64,000 bases of DNA from Pseudooceanicola nitratireducens (GCF_900109195.1 NZ_FNZG01000001.1:1054001-1118000); one strand, 5' to 3'. Shown: positions 17,617 to 27,975, counted from the stretch's first letter. The notes: generated by a model from the letters alone, not told the origin. Translations and numbers: made by a program.

Positions 17617-18141
17617 TTAGCCCTCGGCGGGCTTCGGCGCTGCGGGGGCAGTGGCCGGCGCGGCGGCAGGGGCCGCGGCCTTGGCCTTGTTGCCCGACAG
17701 CGGGTCGTCCTGACGCTGCACAGAGCCTTCGAAATGCGCGCCGCTTTCGATGGCGATGGTCTTGTGGATGATGTCGCCTTCGACCCGCGCGGTCGAGGTC
17801 AGGCGGACCTTCAGGCCACGCACGCGGCCCACGATGCGGCCATTGATCACGACGTCATCAGCAATCACCTCACCCCGGATCGTGGCGGTTTCGCCAACGG
17901 TCAGCAGATGGGCGCGGATGTCGCCATCGATGGTGCCTTCGATATTGATATCGCCGGTGGTCTTCAGGTTGCCGGTCACATGCAGATCCGAAGACAGCAC
18001 GGAGGCCGAGGGCTTTGCCTTGGGCGTGGAGGGTTTGAAATCCGTCGACGCCTTGGGTGCGTCCATTGCCGCCGGGCTGGACGGGGTGGACGTATCGCCT
18101 GCCTTGGGACCGGGTTCGTTGATTTTGCTTTTAGAAAACAT
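17617..18141 (-). CDS. Bactofilin (polymer-forming cytoskeletal protein)
   Basis: A 174-residue protein: a variable N-terminus (residues 1-50, alanine/serine-rich), a right-handed beta-helix core (SVLSSDLHVTGNLKTTGDINIEGTIDGDI to VEGDIIHKTIAIESGAHFEGSV, about 47-140) and a proline/alanine tail. Bactofilins polymerise into membrane-attached filaments that organise cell-wall enzymes. The gene overlaps the upstream M23 peptidase by 11 bases, a pairing also known from other bacteria where the two shape the cell. The terminator at 17562 ends the operon. Confidence 0.93.
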   Translation of the reverse strand: MFSKSKINEPGPKAGDTSTPSSPAAMDAPKASTDFKPSTPKAKPSASVLSSDLHVTGNLKTTGDINIEGTIDGDIRAHLLTVGETATIRGEVIADDVVINGRIVGRVRGLKVRLTSTARVEGDIIHKTIAIESGAHFEGSVQRQDDPLSGNKAKAAAPAAAPATAPAAPKPAEG

Positions 18142-19468
18142 CGTTAGCAGCCTTGATATAGATCATGGGGTTTACGGCCTTACCGCCGACACGCACCTCG
18201 TAGTGCAGATGGGGGCCGGTTACCCGTCCGGATGCCCCCATATCACCGATCCGATCCCCGCGCGAGACTCTTTGTCCAACCTTCACGCGAATGCGCGACA
18301 TATGGGCATAGCGGGTCTCGATCCCGAACTGGTGCTGGATCTTCACCAGCCGACCATAGCCCGACTGCCAGCCGGCGTGGATCACGACACCGTCACCGGT
18401 GGCATAAAGCGCGGTGCCGACGGGGCCGGCGAAATCGACACCCGAATGCATCCGGCGGCCACCGTTCTTGGGATCGCGGCGATAGCCGAAGCCCGAGGTG
18501 AACCGGTAAGAGGCCTTCACGGGGATCGCAAAGGGCGCCTTTTCGGCGGCGATGCGATACAGGTTCATGCGGTCCAGCTGATCGATGATGCGGTTGGCGC
18601 GGCTGGCATCCAGCGACGGCTCGTCCCCCATGGTCGACAGGCTGATCGGCGTCAGCGGGCCGCCCTGGCCGGAATAGCCGCGGCGCACCTGGTCGATGAT
18701 ACGGTCGGTGTTCATGCCAGCGCTGCGGAACATCTTGTCCAGCGGCTTGATCGACACGGTCATCGCCTCTTCCAGCTGGCGGAAGATGCGGTCGTTCTGG
18801 TCATGCAGGTTGGCGATCTGGATCTGCATCTCTTCCGCCTGGTCCAGCGCATCCTGCGCATCGGCGGTCACCTGGTCGCGTTCCTGGGCGGTCTGGGCCA
18901 GCGCTGCGGTCATGAACTGCAGCGCTTCCTTGTTGACGGCCGCGGCGGTAGATCCGGGGACCGGCGTGTCGCCCTGACCCAGCTGGGCGGTCAGCGCCTC
19001 GGCCTCGTCGCGGGCGGTGTCGCGTTCCTTCAGGGTGCGGCGCAGGGTGGTCTGCACCACGCCCAGGCCGGTCTCGGCTTCGCGCAGGCGGGTTTCGGCC
19101 TCGAGCAGCTGCGACTGCATGACCGAGATCTGTTCCAGGGCCGAGTTGAAGCGTTCCTGCGCCGCCAGCGCCTCTTCTGCGCGCATGTCGCGTTCGCCGG
19201 CGACGGCGTTCAGGCGTTGCTGATAGACCCGCTGGTCGCGCTTGGCCTGTTCGCGGAAATTGCCCGAACCGATGGAATCGATCAGCAGGACGGCGGTGGC
19301 GATGATGGTCCAGGCCACGACGGCCGCGGATCCCGAGAAGGCGATAAGCTGGGTGGCTGGCTTGAGACGGATGAACCGCGTGTCGGTATCAGACCTCAGG
19401 AAAAGTCTGCGTTCCGGAAAATGCTTTTCCAACAAAGCATGTGCACGAATAGCCAGCCGTGTCCGCAC
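18131..19468 (-). CDS. M23 family metallopeptidase with coiled coil (bactofilin partner)
   Basis: A 445-residue membrane-anchored endopeptidase. One membrane segment at about 40-65 is followed by a long coiled coil (about 75-240) and a C-terminal LytM/M23 domain. The zinc ligands are visible: H341 and D345 (MHSGVDFAG) and the HLH at 420-422. It should cut peptidoglycan cross-links in the periplasm. The overlap with the bactofilin gene implies coupled translation, and bactofilin may position this enzyme. Confidence 0.92.
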   Translation of the reverse strand: MRTRLAIRAHALLEKHFPERRLFLRSDTDTRFIRLKPATQLIAFSGSAAVVAWTIIATAVLLIDSIGSGNFREQAKRDQRVYQQRLNAVAGERDMRAEEALAAQERFNSALEQISVMQSQLLEAETRLREAETGLGVVQTTLRRTLKERDTARDEAEALTAQLGQGDTPVPGSTAAAVNKEALQFMTAALAQTAQERDQVTADAQDALDQAEEMQIQIANLHDQNDRIFRQLEEAMTVSIKPLDKMFRSAGMNTDRIIDQVRRGYSGQGGPLTPISLSTMGDEPSLDASRANRIIDQLDRMNLYRIAAEKAPFAIPVKASYRFTSGFGYRRDPKNGGRRMHSGVDFAGPVGTALYATGDGVVIHAGWQSGYGRLVKIQHQFGIETRYAHMSRIRVKVGQRVSRGDRIGDMGASGRVTGPHLHYEVRVGGKAVNPMIYIKAANDVF

Positions 19469-19739
19469 GTGATGCGTCCTCTGTCCCGTTTCCCCAATCG
19501 AACGCAGCCTTATGTCCCCGCGGCCACGTTTGCGGAATTGTTAACCGCGCGATTCGGGGCGGGCAAGGTTTTTGGCCCTGAACCCCTGAAATCAGGAGGT
19601 TTTTCGCCGATCCGGCGGATTTTTGCCGATGCTGAGTCCGAAAGGTCACGCTTTCCCTATCCTTTCGAAGGGGGAAATACGGCTGCGTAGGGTTCCTGAC
19701 GCAAGGGGGATCGGACCCGGCCTGCGGCCAAGGCGGGAC

Positions 19740-20573
19740 TTAGCCGCGCTGCTTGGCGGCGGTCTCTTCGGCCAGGGGCCAGTAGAAATCCGGCGGCAGC
19801 CCGGCCTCGGCGCGCTTTTCCTCGTTGAAGGGGGGCTTCAGCGCCGAATGGAAATAGCGTTTTACCAGGTCATGAAAGACCGGCTTGGGATCCAGCCCGT
19901 CGCGCCCGCACAGCCAGTGGAACCACTTGGACCCATAGGCGACATGGTGGACCTCTTCCGAATAGATCACCTTCATCGCCGCGACCGCCTGGTCGATCCC
20001 GGCCTTCTCGAAGACCTCGATCATGCCGGGGGTCACGTCCAGCCCGCGCGCTTCTAGCACCATGGGCACCACGGCGAGCCGGCCAAAGATGTCGTCCACC
20101 GTATCCTCGGCCGACCGCCACATGCCCGCATGTGCGGGCAGTGCGCCGTAGTGCGACCCCAGGCTTTCCAGGCAGTCGCAGATCAGGTTGAAATGCTTGG
20201 CTTCCTCATCCGCCGATTGCACCCAGTCGTCATAGAAGCCGGGCGGAAAGCCCACGTCGGTAAACCGCGCGACGATGTCCCAGTGCAGGTCCACCGCGTT
20301 CAGCTCGATATGCGCGACCGCATGCAGGATGGCGATCTGGCCCTTCAGGCTGCCGGGCCGGCGGCGCGGCACGTCGCGCGGGTCCAGCAGTTCGGGCTTC
20401 TCCGGGCGGGCCGGGCGCAGGGGCGGATCGGCGCGGCCCACGGGGATCTCGGGGGCCTCACCGGCGCGAGAGGCCCGCCAGGCCGCCGCATGGGCATGGG
20501 CCAGCGCGGTCTTTGCGCGCCCGTCCGCCGTGGTCAGAACCTCGACCGCCATCTCTGCCAATGTCTGTGCCAC
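19740..20573 (-). CDS. Ferritin-like DUF455 protein
   Basis: A 277-residue protein with the four-helix ferritin-like pattern: HIELNAVDLHWDIVARF, SADEEAKHFNLICDCL (E-x2-H) and YSEEVHHVAYGSKWFHWLC carry the acidic and histidine residues expected of a di-iron site. DUF455 proteins resemble MiaE-type and ferritin-like enzymes, but no reaction is established for this group. The preceding 270 bases (19469-19739) hold only the promoter side of the M23 gene and nothing else I can support. Confidence 0.85.
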   Translation of the reverse strand: MAQTLAEMAVEVLTTADGRAKTALAHAHAAAWRASRAGEAPEIPVGRADPPLRPARPEKPELLDPRDVPRRRPGSLKGQIAILHAVAHIELNAVDLHWDIVARFTDVGFPPGFYDDWVQSADEEAKHFNLICDCLESLGSHYGALPAHAGMWRSAEDTVDDIFGRLAVVPMVLEARGLDVTPGMIEVFEKAGIDQAVAAMKVIYSEEVHHVAYGSKWFHWLCGRDGLDPKPVFHDLVKRYFHSALKPPFNEEKRAEAGLPPDFYWPLAEETAAKQRG

Positions 20574-20663
20574 CTGAGCCTCCGGTTTGCTGTGCTGTGT
20601 CGGTCGATCGGCGGTCGCACCGGGGCACCCGCCGATCGAAGTATTGATCTCAGCGGATCAATC

Positions 20664-21137
20664 TCACAGGGCCTTGACGGCCTCAAGCACCTCTTCGGCG
20701 TGGCCTGCGACCTTGACCTTGGGCCAGGCGCGGGCGATCCGGCCTTCGCCGTCGATCAGAAAGGTCGCGCGGGTGATCCCCATGAAGGTCTTCCCGTACA
20801 TCTTCTTTTCACCATAGACGCCGTAGTCTTCGCAGACCGCGCCCTCGGCATCAGAGACCAGCACCGTCGTCAGATCGTGCTTGGCGCGGAACTTGGCGTG
20901 CTTCTCGACCGTGTCCTTCGACACACCGATGATCTTTGCCCCGGCGGCCTCGAACTCGGCCCCCATGGCGGTGAAATCCTTGTTCTCGGTCGTGCAGCCG
21001 GGGGTGTCGTCCTTGGGATAGAAGAACAGCACCACCGGCGCGGGCCGCAGGGCCGAGAGGGTCACGGGATCGCCGCCATCCTGGGGCAGGGTGAAATCGG
21101 GCGCCATGTCGCCTTCCATGGGGATCTTGTTCGTCAT
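20664..21137 (-). CDS. bcp: Thioredoxin-dependent thiol peroxidase (Bcp/PrxQ)
   Basis: A 157-residue peroxiredoxin that reduces hydroperoxides using thioredoxin. The peroxidatic cysteine is C48 in YPKDDTPGCTTENKDF. The second cysteine found five residues later in many Bcp proteins is absent; C102 (GAVCEDYGV) may be the resolving residue. The start at 21137 (MTNKIPMEGD) has an AGGAAA site. The open frame extends upstream without coding character. It is divergent from the AsmA-like gene. Confidence 0.93.
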   Translation of the reverse strand: MTNKIPMEGDMAPDFTLPQDGGDPVTLSALRPAPVVLFFYPKDDTPGCTTENKDFTAMGAEFEAAGAKIIGVSKDTVEKHAKFRAKHDLTTVLVSDAEGAVCEDYGVYGEKKMYGKTFMGITRATFLIDGEGRIARAWPKVKVAGHAEEVLEAVKAL

Positions 21138-21234
21138 CGTGATCGGCTTTCCTCTACCTGTTTGGTCATTTCCATAATAGACCGAGAGACGTAGGGGGAA
21201 ACCCTGACCGACGCGGAACCGCAAGAGGACCCCG

Positions 21235-24200
21235 GTGAGAGAGACGCCACAAAGCCCCAAGGACACAGCCGCCCCCGAGGCGGGGGATGCGGGCGTGGCG
21301 AGTGGGCAGTCCCGGGCCGGCCAGCCCGGAGTGGGCCAGACTGGTAAGGCGGGCAAAGGCTTTGGCCGCACCCTGCCGGGGCGGGTGCTGCGGGGCTTTG
21401 CCCTTGGCGTCCTGTCCTTTGTCCTGCTGGTGGTGATCGCGGGCGCGGCGCTGCTGTGGTACGCCCGGGGCACCGATTTCGCGGCCCCGCCCTGGGTCAA
21501 GGCCCGCATCGACGCGCGCCTGGCGCAAGAGCTTCCCGATCTGGCCATCGCCTTCGACGATCTGACGCTTAGTGTCAGCGACAGCTACCAGCCCAGTCTG
21601 CACCTGACCGACATGCGCATCCGTACCGCTGCGGGCGGCGACCAGATCGTCCTGTCGGATGTGACGGGCAGTTTCGACAAGGCCGCGCTGCTGGAAGGGC
21701 AGGTGCGTCCGCGCGTGATTTCCGTCACCGGGGCGCGCATCCATGTCAGCCGCGACGCCAATGGCCGCGTCGGTGTGGCCTTCGGGGCCGATCAGAACGC
21801 CCCGCCCGCCCTGGCCGGGGGGCTGGACGCGGCGCAGACCATGGGCGCAATCAGCACGCTGCTGGATCGTCCGGCCTTTGCCAAGCTGCGCCGGATCGAG
21901 GGGGCGAACCTTATCGTGCAATATGAAGACCGCCAGGCGGGCCGCTCCTGGATCGTTGACGGCGGCGTGCTGGGCCTGTCGCGGGATGGCGAGGCGCTGA
22001 AACTGAACGGCAATTTCGCCCTGCTGGGCGGCCATGCCTTTGCCACGACGATCGAACTGGCGGTCAATGCTCGGATGCACAGCCCGGCGGCGACCCTGTC
22101 GCTGGCCGTGCAGGATGCGCCCGCCCGCGACATCGCAACGCAAAGCCCGGGCCTGGCTTGGCTGGGGGTGCTGGATGCGCCGATCTCGGGGGCGCTGCGG
22201 GTGTCGATGGACGATCAGGGCGTGATCGGCCCGCTGAACGGCACGCTCCAGATCGGGCAGGGCGCGCTGGCCCCGGACCAGACCGCCGACCCCATCCCCT
22301 TTGACAGCGCGCGCACCTATTTCACCTATGACCCGGCGCGCCTGCGGCTGACATTTTCCGAAATCGCGGTGAAAAGCGCCTGGATCGAGGCCGTGGCCGA
22401 GGGCCGCATCGACCTGACCGAGGTGTCGGGCGCGCTTCCCGATGCGATGATCGGCCAGCTTCGGATCACCGAACTGATGGTGAACCCCGCAGGGATCTAT
22501 CCCGCGCCGCTGTTCCTGGAACGGGCCGAGGCCGACATGCGCGTGACCTTCGATCCCTTCCGCCTGGACCTGGGCCGGCTGGACCTGCGCGACCGGGGCC
22601 AGACGCTGACCCTTGCCGGATGGGTCGCCGCCCAGCCCGAGGGCTGGGATCTAAGCCTGACGGGCCGCGTGCCGGAGCTGACCGCCGACGACCTGCTGGA
22701 ACTTTGGCCCCCCGGCGCGCTGGAAAAGACCCGCGGCTGGGTCGCAAAAAACGTGTTGGACGGGCGGGTCAGCGACGTGCAGCTGGGCATCCGGTCCCAG
22801 CCCGAGGCACGGCCCGACCTGATGCTGGGCTTTGACTTTCACGACCTGATCACCACCTTCGCCCCCGGTTTCCCGCCGATCGACAGCGCCAGCGGCCACG
22901 GAGAGCTGCGCGGTGACCGTCTTGTCATCACCGCTGACAGCGGCCGGATCTATGCTGCTGAGGGCGAAGGGCTCGAGATCGGGGGCACGTCCTTCATCTA
23001 TGAAAACACCCGGATCAAGCGCGGCCCGGCCGAGGTCCGCGTGAAGGCGCGGGGCGAGATCACCGAGGTCCTGAGCCTTATCGACAGCGACCCGCTGAAG
23101 ATTCTGACCAAGGCCGGGCGCAGTCCCGACCTGGCGCAGGGTCAGGCGGATGTGACCGCAAAGCTGAACTTCAACCTGGTAAAACCGCTGCCCGCTGACC
23201 AGATCCGTGTGACCTATCAGGCCGAACTGCGCGAGGTGACAAGCGATGTCATCCTGCCCGAACGCCGCTTCTCGGCCGATCACCTGCATGTCGAAGGCAC
23301 CGCCCGCCAGATCGCCGTCACCGGAGAGGCCGACCTGGGCGGCATCCCCGTCGGCGGCACCTGGTCGTCGGAATTCGGCCCCGACGCCCCCGGCGGCAGC
23401 CGCGTTGACGGCTGGGTCGAGGTCAGCGAAGCGGTCGCCGCACAGCTGAACCTGGGGCTTGAACCCGGAACCCTTGGCGGCACCGGCCGCGCCGACATCG
23501 CGCTGAACCTGCCCAAGGGGGGCGTGCCGTCGTTCGATCTGCGCAGCGATCTGTCGGGCATCTCGCTGTCGCTGGCCGCGCTGAACTGGTCCCTGGGCGC
23601 GAAACAGACCGGAGAGCTGACGGTCACTGGCACCCTGGGCAAACCCGCGCGGATCGAGGCGCTTTCGGTTTCGGCCCCCGGGTTGTCGGCCAGCGGTGCG
23701 ATCAGCCTGCGCGAGGGCGGCGGGCTGGACGCCGCGCGGTTCGACCGGGTCCGGATCGGCGGCTGGCTGGACGCGCCGGTCACCCTGACGGGGCGCGGCA
23801 AGGGCACCAGCCCGGCAGTGGCGATCACGGGCGGAACGCTTGATCTGCGAAATGCTAGCCTGGGCGGCGGCAAGGCGGGCAAGGGCGGGCCGCTTGCCAT
23901 CAGCCTGGACCGTCTGACGATCTCGGACACGCTGGCCCTGCGCAACATGCGCGGGGATTTCACGACCCAAGGCGGCATGCAGGGCCAGTTCACGGGGGCG
24001 TTGAACGGCAGCGCCCGGATCGACGGAACGATTGTTCCGCGCAATGGACAAAGCGCTGTGCGCATCCGGTCCGACAACGCCGGGGCCGTTCTTTCGGCCG
24101 CAGGCCTGATGAAGAAGGGGCGTGACGGCACGCTGGATCTGACGCTGAACCCGACCGGGGCAAAGGGCACCTATGACGGGGTTCTGGCGGTGCGCAACAT

Positions 24201-24621
24201 CTGGCTTCAGGACGCGCCCTCGATGGCGTCGCTGCTGTCGGCGGTCTCGGTCGTGGGGCTGCTGGAACAGATGTCCGGCAATGGCATCCAGTTCACCCAT
24301 GTGGACGCCGATTTCCGCCTGACCCCGACCCAGGTGATCCTGCGCAAGTCCAGCGCCACCGGGGCCTCCATGGGGATCGCCATGGACGGCTATTACGATC
24401 TGGGGCGCAAGGTGCTGGACATGCAGGGGGTGCTGTCCCCGGTCTATGCGATCAACGGCATCGGACAGTTCCTGACCCGCAAGGGCGAAGGGCTGATCGG
24501 CTTCAACTACCGTCTGACCGGGCCGGCGGCGCAGCCCAAGGTTGCGGTCAATCCGCTTTCGATCTTTACACCCGGCATGTTCCGAGAGATTTTCCGCCGC
24601 CCACCCCCCAAGACGAATTAG
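21235..24621 (+). CDS. Large AsmA/YhdP-like (DUF3971) protein
   Basis: A 1128-residue protein starting at GTG (AGAGGA site upstream). A glycine-rich cytoplasmic N-terminus is followed by one membrane segment at about 53-76 and then a very long periplasmic part made of repeating beta-strands. The C-terminal [21 protein letters not shown] and [21 protein letters not shown] are typical of the AsmA-like C-terminal region. Such proteins are thought to bridge the periplasm and carry phospholipids to the outer membrane. The last codons and the TAG stop lie in the first unit of an 18-bp tandem repeat. Confidence 0.9.
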   Translation: MRETPQSPKDTAAPEAGDAGVASGQSRAGQPGVGQTGKAGKGFGRTLPGRVLRGFALGVLSFVLLVVIAGAALLWYARGTDFAAPPWVKARIDARLAQELPDLAIAFDDLTLSVSDSYQPSLHLTDMRIRTAAGGDQIVLSDVTGSFDKAALLEGQVRPRVISVTGARIHVSRDANGRVGVAFGADQNAPPALAGGLDAAQTMGAISTLLDRPAFAKLRRIEGANLIVQYEDRQAGRSWIVDGGVLGLSRDGEALKLNGNFALLGGHAFATTIELAVNARMHSPAATLSLAVQDAPARDIATQSPGLAWLGVLDAPISGALRVSMDDQGVIGPLNGTLQIGQGALAPDQTADPIPFDSARTYFTYDPARLRLTFSEIAVKSAWIEAVAEGRIDLTEVSGALPDAMIGQLRITELMVNPAGIYPAPLFLERAEADMRVTFDPFRLDLGRLDLRDRGQTLTLAGWVAAQPEGWDLSLTGRVPELTADDLLELWPPGALEKTRGWVAKNVLDGRVSDVQLGIRSQPEARPDLMLGFDFHDLITTFAPGFPPIDSASGHGELRGDRLVITADSGRIYAAEGEGLEIGGTSFIYENTRIKRGPAEVRVKARGEITEVLSLIDSDPLKILTKAGRSPDLAQGQADVTAKLNFNLVKPLPADQIRVTYQAELREVTSDVILPERRFSADHLHVEGTARQIAVTGEADLGGIPVGGTWSSEFGPDAPGGSRVDGWVEVSEAVAAQLNLGLEPGTLGGTGRADIALNLPKGGVPSFDLRSDLSGISLSLAALNWSLGAKQTGELTVTGTLGKPARIEALSVSAPGLSASGAISLREGGGLDAARFDRVRIGGWLDAPVTLTGRGKGTSPAVAITGGTLDLRNASLGGGKAGKGGPLAISLDRLTISDTLALRNMRGDFTTQGGMQGQFTGALNGSARIDGTIVPRNGQSAVRIRSDNAGAVLSAAGLMKKGRDGTLDLTLNPTGAKGTYDGVLAVRNIWLQDAPSMASLLSAVSVVGLLEQMSGNGIQFTHVDADFRLTPTQVILRKSSATGASMGIAMDGYYDLGRKVLDMQGVLSPVYAINGIGQFLTRKGEGLIGFNYRLTGPAAQPKVAVNPLSIFTPGMFREIFRRPPPKTN

Positions 24622-24676
24622 GCCCCCACGACGAACTAGGCCCCCACGACGAACTGGGCCCCAAGACGAACTGGTG
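24605..24676 (+). repeat. Four tandem 18-bp units across the AsmA-like stop codon
   Basis: Units at 24605, 24623, 24641 and 24659 share the form CCCCCAMGACGAAYTRGG. Because 18 is a multiple of three, the frame is kept and units 1 and 2 both contain TAG in the gene's frame, while unit 3 has TGG. The first unit encodes the final residues of the AsmA-like protein. Confidence 0.9.
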
Positions 24677-24727
24677 CCCCGCAGCGCGGCACAGGCCGCG
24701 CGACGCAAAGACCCCGGAGCAGACCCA

Positions 24728-25774
24728 ATGCAGCTGAGCGATTTTGATTTCGACCTTCCCGAGGGGCTGATTGCCACGCGCCCCGCGCGGCCGCGGTCCT
24801 CGGCCCGGCTGCTGGTGTCCGAAGGCCGCGCGATCCACGATTGCATCGTGCGCGACCTGACCGACTGGCTGCGCCCCGGTGACCGGCTGGTGCTGAACGA
24901 CACCCGTGTGATCCCCGCGCGCCTCTCGGGCACCCGGTCGCGTGACGGGGTCGAGGGCACGACCCAGGCTCGGATCGAGGTCACCCTGCTGGAGCCGCGC
25001 CCGAACGGCCATTGGGCGGCGCTTCTGAAACCCCTGAAGAAGATCCGCGAAGGAGAGGTCATCCGTTTCTCCGACGCGCTGTCCGCCACGCTGATCGCAA
25101 AGGACGGCGGGCAGGGCGTGCTGGAGTTCAACCTGACCGGCGATGACTTCGACACCGCCCTGGCACAGGCGGGGGCCATGCCCCTGCCGCCCTATATCGC
25201 CGCGCTGCGGGCCCCGGATGACCAGGACAAGGACGATTATCAGACCATCTGGGCGCGTCAGTCCGGGGCCGTGGCCGCGCCGACCGCTTCGCTGCACTTT
25301 GACGACCCGCTGTTGCAGCGCATCGCCGACATGGGCGTCGAGATCACCTATGTCACCCTGCACGTGGGCGCGGGCACCTTCCTGCCGGTCAAGGTCGACG
25401 ACGTGACCACCCACAAGATGCATGCCGAATGGGGCGAGGTCACCGATGAGGCAGCCGCCCAGATCCGCGCCACCAAGGCCAGCGGCGGCCGCGTCATCCC
25501 CGTCGGCACCACCGCCCTGCGGCTGATCGAAAGCGCCGCGCGCGGCGGTCAGATCGTACCCTGGCAGGGCGAGACGGATATCTTCATCTATCCCGGCTTC
25601 ACCTTCCACGTCACCGACGCGCTGATGACGAATTTCCACCTGCCCAAGTCGACGCTGATGATGCTGGTCTCGGCCCTGGTCGGGCAGGAAAGGATCCGGA
25701 AGATCTATGCCCATGCGGTCCGGCAGGAATACCGCTTTTTCTCTTATGGCGACGCCTCCTTGTTGATCCCTTAA
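24728..25774 (+). CDS. queA: S-adenosylmethionine:tRNA ribosyltransferase-isomerase
   Basis: A 348-residue enzyme that moves the ribosyl part of SAM onto the tRNA-bound queuosine precursor. Family motifs include [24 protein letters not shown] at the start, [29 protein letters not shown] and the C-terminal [18 protein letters not shown]. The start at 24728 (MQLSDFDF) fits the family. It works before and after the tgt step in the queuosine pathway; the two genes are not adjacent here. Confidence 0.95.
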   Translation: MQLSDFDFDLPEGLIATRPARPRSSARLLVSEGRAIHDCIVRDLTDWLRPGDRLVLNDTRVIPARLSGTRSRDGVEGTTQARIEVTLLEPRPNGHWAALLKPLKKIREGEVIRFSDALSATLIAKDGGQGVLEFNLTGDDFDTALAQAGAMPLPPYIAALRAPDDQDKDDYQTIWARQSGAVAAPTASLHFDDPLLQRIADMGVEITYVTLHVGAGTFLPVKVDDVTTHKMHAEWGEVTDEAAAQIRATKASGGRVIPVGTTALRLIESAARGGQIVPWQGETDIFIYPGFTFHVTDALMTNFHLPKSTLMMLVSALVGQERIRKIYAHAVRQEYRFFSYGDASLLIP

Positions 25775-25820
25775 GGCCGCCTGTGTCAGCAGGGGACCAC
25801 AAAAGGGAATCGGAAGACGC

Positions 25821-27089
25821 ATGTTTCAGGTACTAGGATCCGCATGGGCGCTGCTGCTCGGACTTTGTCTGCTGATGGTCGGAAACGGCCTTCAGGGCAC
25901 GCTTCTGGGGGTGCGCGGCAACCTTGAAGGCTTCTCGACCTTCGAGATGTCGATCGTCATGTCGGCCTATTTCCTTGGCTTCCTGGGCGGGTCGCGCATG
26001 GCCCCCGAGATGATCCGAAGGGTCGGCCACGTGCGGGTCTTCGCGGCGCTTGGGTCCTTCATCTCGGCAGTGCTGATCCTTTATCCGGCCTTTGCGCATC
26101 CCGTGGCCTGGACCCTGGGCCGCGTGGTCATCGGATTCTGCTTTTCGGGCGTGTACGTCACGGCGGAAAGCTGGCTGAACAACGCGGCGTCCAACGAAAA
26201 CCGGGGCAAGGCGCTGTCGCTTTACATGATGGTGCAGATGATCGGCATCGTGGCGGCACAGGGGCTGATGCTTGTGGGCGACCCTTCGGGGTTCATCCTC
26301 TTCATCATTCCTTCGGTGCTGGTTTCGATCTCCTTCGCGCCCATTCTGCTGTCGATTTCGCCGACACCGGCGTTTGAACGCACCACGCCCATGTCGCTGC
26401 GCCAGCTGTTCCATGTCTCGCCGCTGTCCTGCGTCGGGGTCTTCCTGCTGGGCGGGGCCTTTTCGGCGCAGTTCGGCATGGCGGCGGTCTACGGGGCCGA
26501 GGCGGGGCTGTCCCTGCGCCAGATCTCGATCTTCATCGCGACCTTCTACATCGGGGCTACCGTGGCGCAGTATCCGATCGGCTGGATCTCGGACCGGATG
26601 GACCGGCGACAGCTGATCATGATCGTGTCCTTCGTCGGCGGCATCGGCGCGCTGATCGGGCTGGCGGTGAACACCCAGGCCGGTCTGCTGGTCGCGGCCT
26701 TCATGGTGGGCGGCATGTCGAACCCGCTGTATTCGCTGCTGATTTCCTACGCCAACGACTTTCTTGAAGTTGAAGACATGGCCTCGGCCTCGGGGGGGAT
26801 GATCTTCCTGAACGGGCTGGGCGCGATCTCCGGCCCGATCGTCACCGGTTGGATCATGACGGTCTTCGGCCCCGGCGGCTTCTGGGTCTTCATCGGGGTG
26901 CTGCTGTTCGCCATGGCGGTCTATGCGCTGTACCGGATGACACAGCGCGCCGCCCCGTCGCCCGACGATTCCGCCAGCTATACGCCAGTGATGATGTCGG
27001 CCTCTCCGGTCGTGGTCGAAGCCGCCCAGGAATGGGCCGCCGAAACCGCCGAAGCCGAGGCGGAAAGCGCCGAGCAAGCCAGGGACTAA
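25821..27089 (+). CDS. MFS transporter, YcaD-like
   Basis: A 422-residue protein with twelve hydrophobic segments and a cytoplasmic C-terminal tail rich in glutamate and alanine. MFS loops are visible (GGSRMAPEMIRRVGHVRVF after segment 2 and DRMDRRQLIMIV between segments 8 and 9), and SLYMMVQMIGIVAAQGLML resembles the YcaD group. The substrate is unknown. The last four codons including the TAA stop are duplicated as a 12-bp in-frame repeat. Confidence 0.88.
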   Translation: MFQVLGSAWALLLGLCLLMVGNGLQGTLLGVRGNLEGFSTFEMSIVMSAYFLGFLGGSRMAPEMIRRVGHVRVFAALGSFISAVLILYPAFAHPVAWTLGRVVIGFCFSGVYVTAESWLNNAASNENRGKALSLYMMVQMIGIVAAQGLMLVGDPSGFILFIIPSVLVSISFAPILLSISPTPAFERTTPMSLRQLFHVSPLSCVGVFLLGGAFSAQFGMAAVYGAEAGLSLRQISIFIATFYIGATVAQYPIGWISDRMDRRQLIMIVSFVGGIGALIGLAVNTQAGLLVAAFMVGGMSNPLYSLLISYANDFLEVEDMASASGGMIFLNGLGAISGPIVTGWIMTVFGPGGFWVFIGVLLFAMAVYALYRMTQRAAPSPDDSASYTPVMMSASPVVVEAAQEWAAETAEAEAESAEQARD

Positions 27090-27101
27090 GCCAAGGACTA
27101 A
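27078..27101 (+). repeat. 12-bp duplication covering the MFS stop codon
   Basis: GCCAGGGACTAA (27078-27089) is followed directly by GCCAAGGACTAA (27090-27101), giving a second in-frame TAA. Confidence 0.8.
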
Positions 27102-27249
27102 GCCGCAAAATGGGGCATGAAAGTCACGCCCCCGGACTGATAGCGCCCAAACCATCCGTTTGGGGCCGGACCGATACCAATTAGCGATTGCGTGTTGTGA
27201 AACTTTTGCGACACTTGTGGATACATGCGGCGGCGAAGCGGAGGATCCC

Positions 27250-27828
27250 ATGGTAAGCCCCGAGGAAATCTTGACCTTCTGGCTGGACGAGATTGATCCC
27301 GCCGGCTGGTACAACCCCACGGATGAGCTGGATCAGACGATCCGGACGCGGTTCGGTGCGGCGCTTCAGGCGGCGATCGACGGGTCCTTCGGGCTTTGGC
27401 TGACCTATCCTTCCGGCACGCTGGCCTACCTGATCCTGACCGATCAGATGCCGCGCAACATGTTCCGCGGTGAAGGCCGCGCCTTCGAGACCGACCACCT
27501 GGCCCGCGCGGCCGCCAAGATGGCGATCGACCGCTGCTGGGACATGAAGATCGACGAACCGGCCCGGCAGTTCTTCTATCTGCCGCTGATGCATTCGGAA
27601 AACCTGTGCGATCAGGAACGTTGTGTGCGGCTGATGAAGGAACGGATGCCGGAAACCGGCGCGTCGAACATGCTGCACGCCCAGGCGCATCGCGCCGTGA
27701 TCCGCCAGTTCGGCCGCTTTCCCTACCGCAATGCCGCGCTGTCACGGACCGAAACGGAAGGCGAAGCCGCCTATCTGGAACAGGGCGGCTACGGCAGCAC
27801 GGTTCGGGAGCTTCAGGCCGCCGAATAA
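27250..27828 (+). CDS. DUF924 family protein
   Basis: A 192-residue helical protein with the DUF924 landmarks ILTFWLDEIDPAGWY, ILTDQMPRNMFRGEGRAFETD, FFYLPLMHSENLCDQE and HRAVIRQFGRFPYRNAALSR. The family has a TPR-like helical fold, without known activity. The start at 27250 has a GGAGGA site. It ends before a terminator at 27875 and is probably transcribed alone. Confidence 0.88.
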   Translation: MVSPEEILTFWLDEIDPAGWYNPTDELDQTIRTRFGAALQAAIDGSFGLWLTYPSGTLAYLILTDQMPRNMFRGEGRAFETDHLARAAAKMAIDRCWDMKIDEPARQFFYLPLMHSENLCDQERCVRLMKERMPETGASNMLHAQAHRAVIRQFGRFPYRNAALSRTETEGEAAYLEQGGYGSTVRELQAAE

Positions 27829-27874
27829 ATGGCCCCCGGGGGCTTTCGGTCCCGGACCGCAACGACACATTACC

Positions 27875-27910
27875 AACGGCCCCCGGCAAAAAGCTGCGGG
27901 GCCGTTTTGC
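27875..27910 (+). terminator. Terminator after the DUF924 gene
   Basis: AACGGCCCC and GGGGCCGTT form a 9-bp stem followed by TTTTGCGTTGTT. Confidence 0.7.
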
Positions 27911-27931
27911 GTTGTTGAGACCGTGGAAAAA

Positions 27932-27951
27932 ATAGTTTAACGTCAAACTAT
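27932..27951. promoter_or_regulatory. Inverted repeat 25 bp before lpdA
   Basis: ATAGTTT-AACGTC-AAACTAT, perfect 7-bp arms. The pattern is of the MarR-operator kind and lies in the 5' region of lpdA. Confidence 0.45.
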
Positions 27952-27975
27952 CTTGCCGGACAAAGGGGAACAGCC

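Noticed and set aside
22651-25179. Open frame of over 800 codons antisense to the AsmA-like and queA genes
   Set aside because: Its product is low-complexity and rich in Arg/Gly/Gln with no motif, while the sense strand encodes clear proteins. Such frames are usual in GC-rich DNA.
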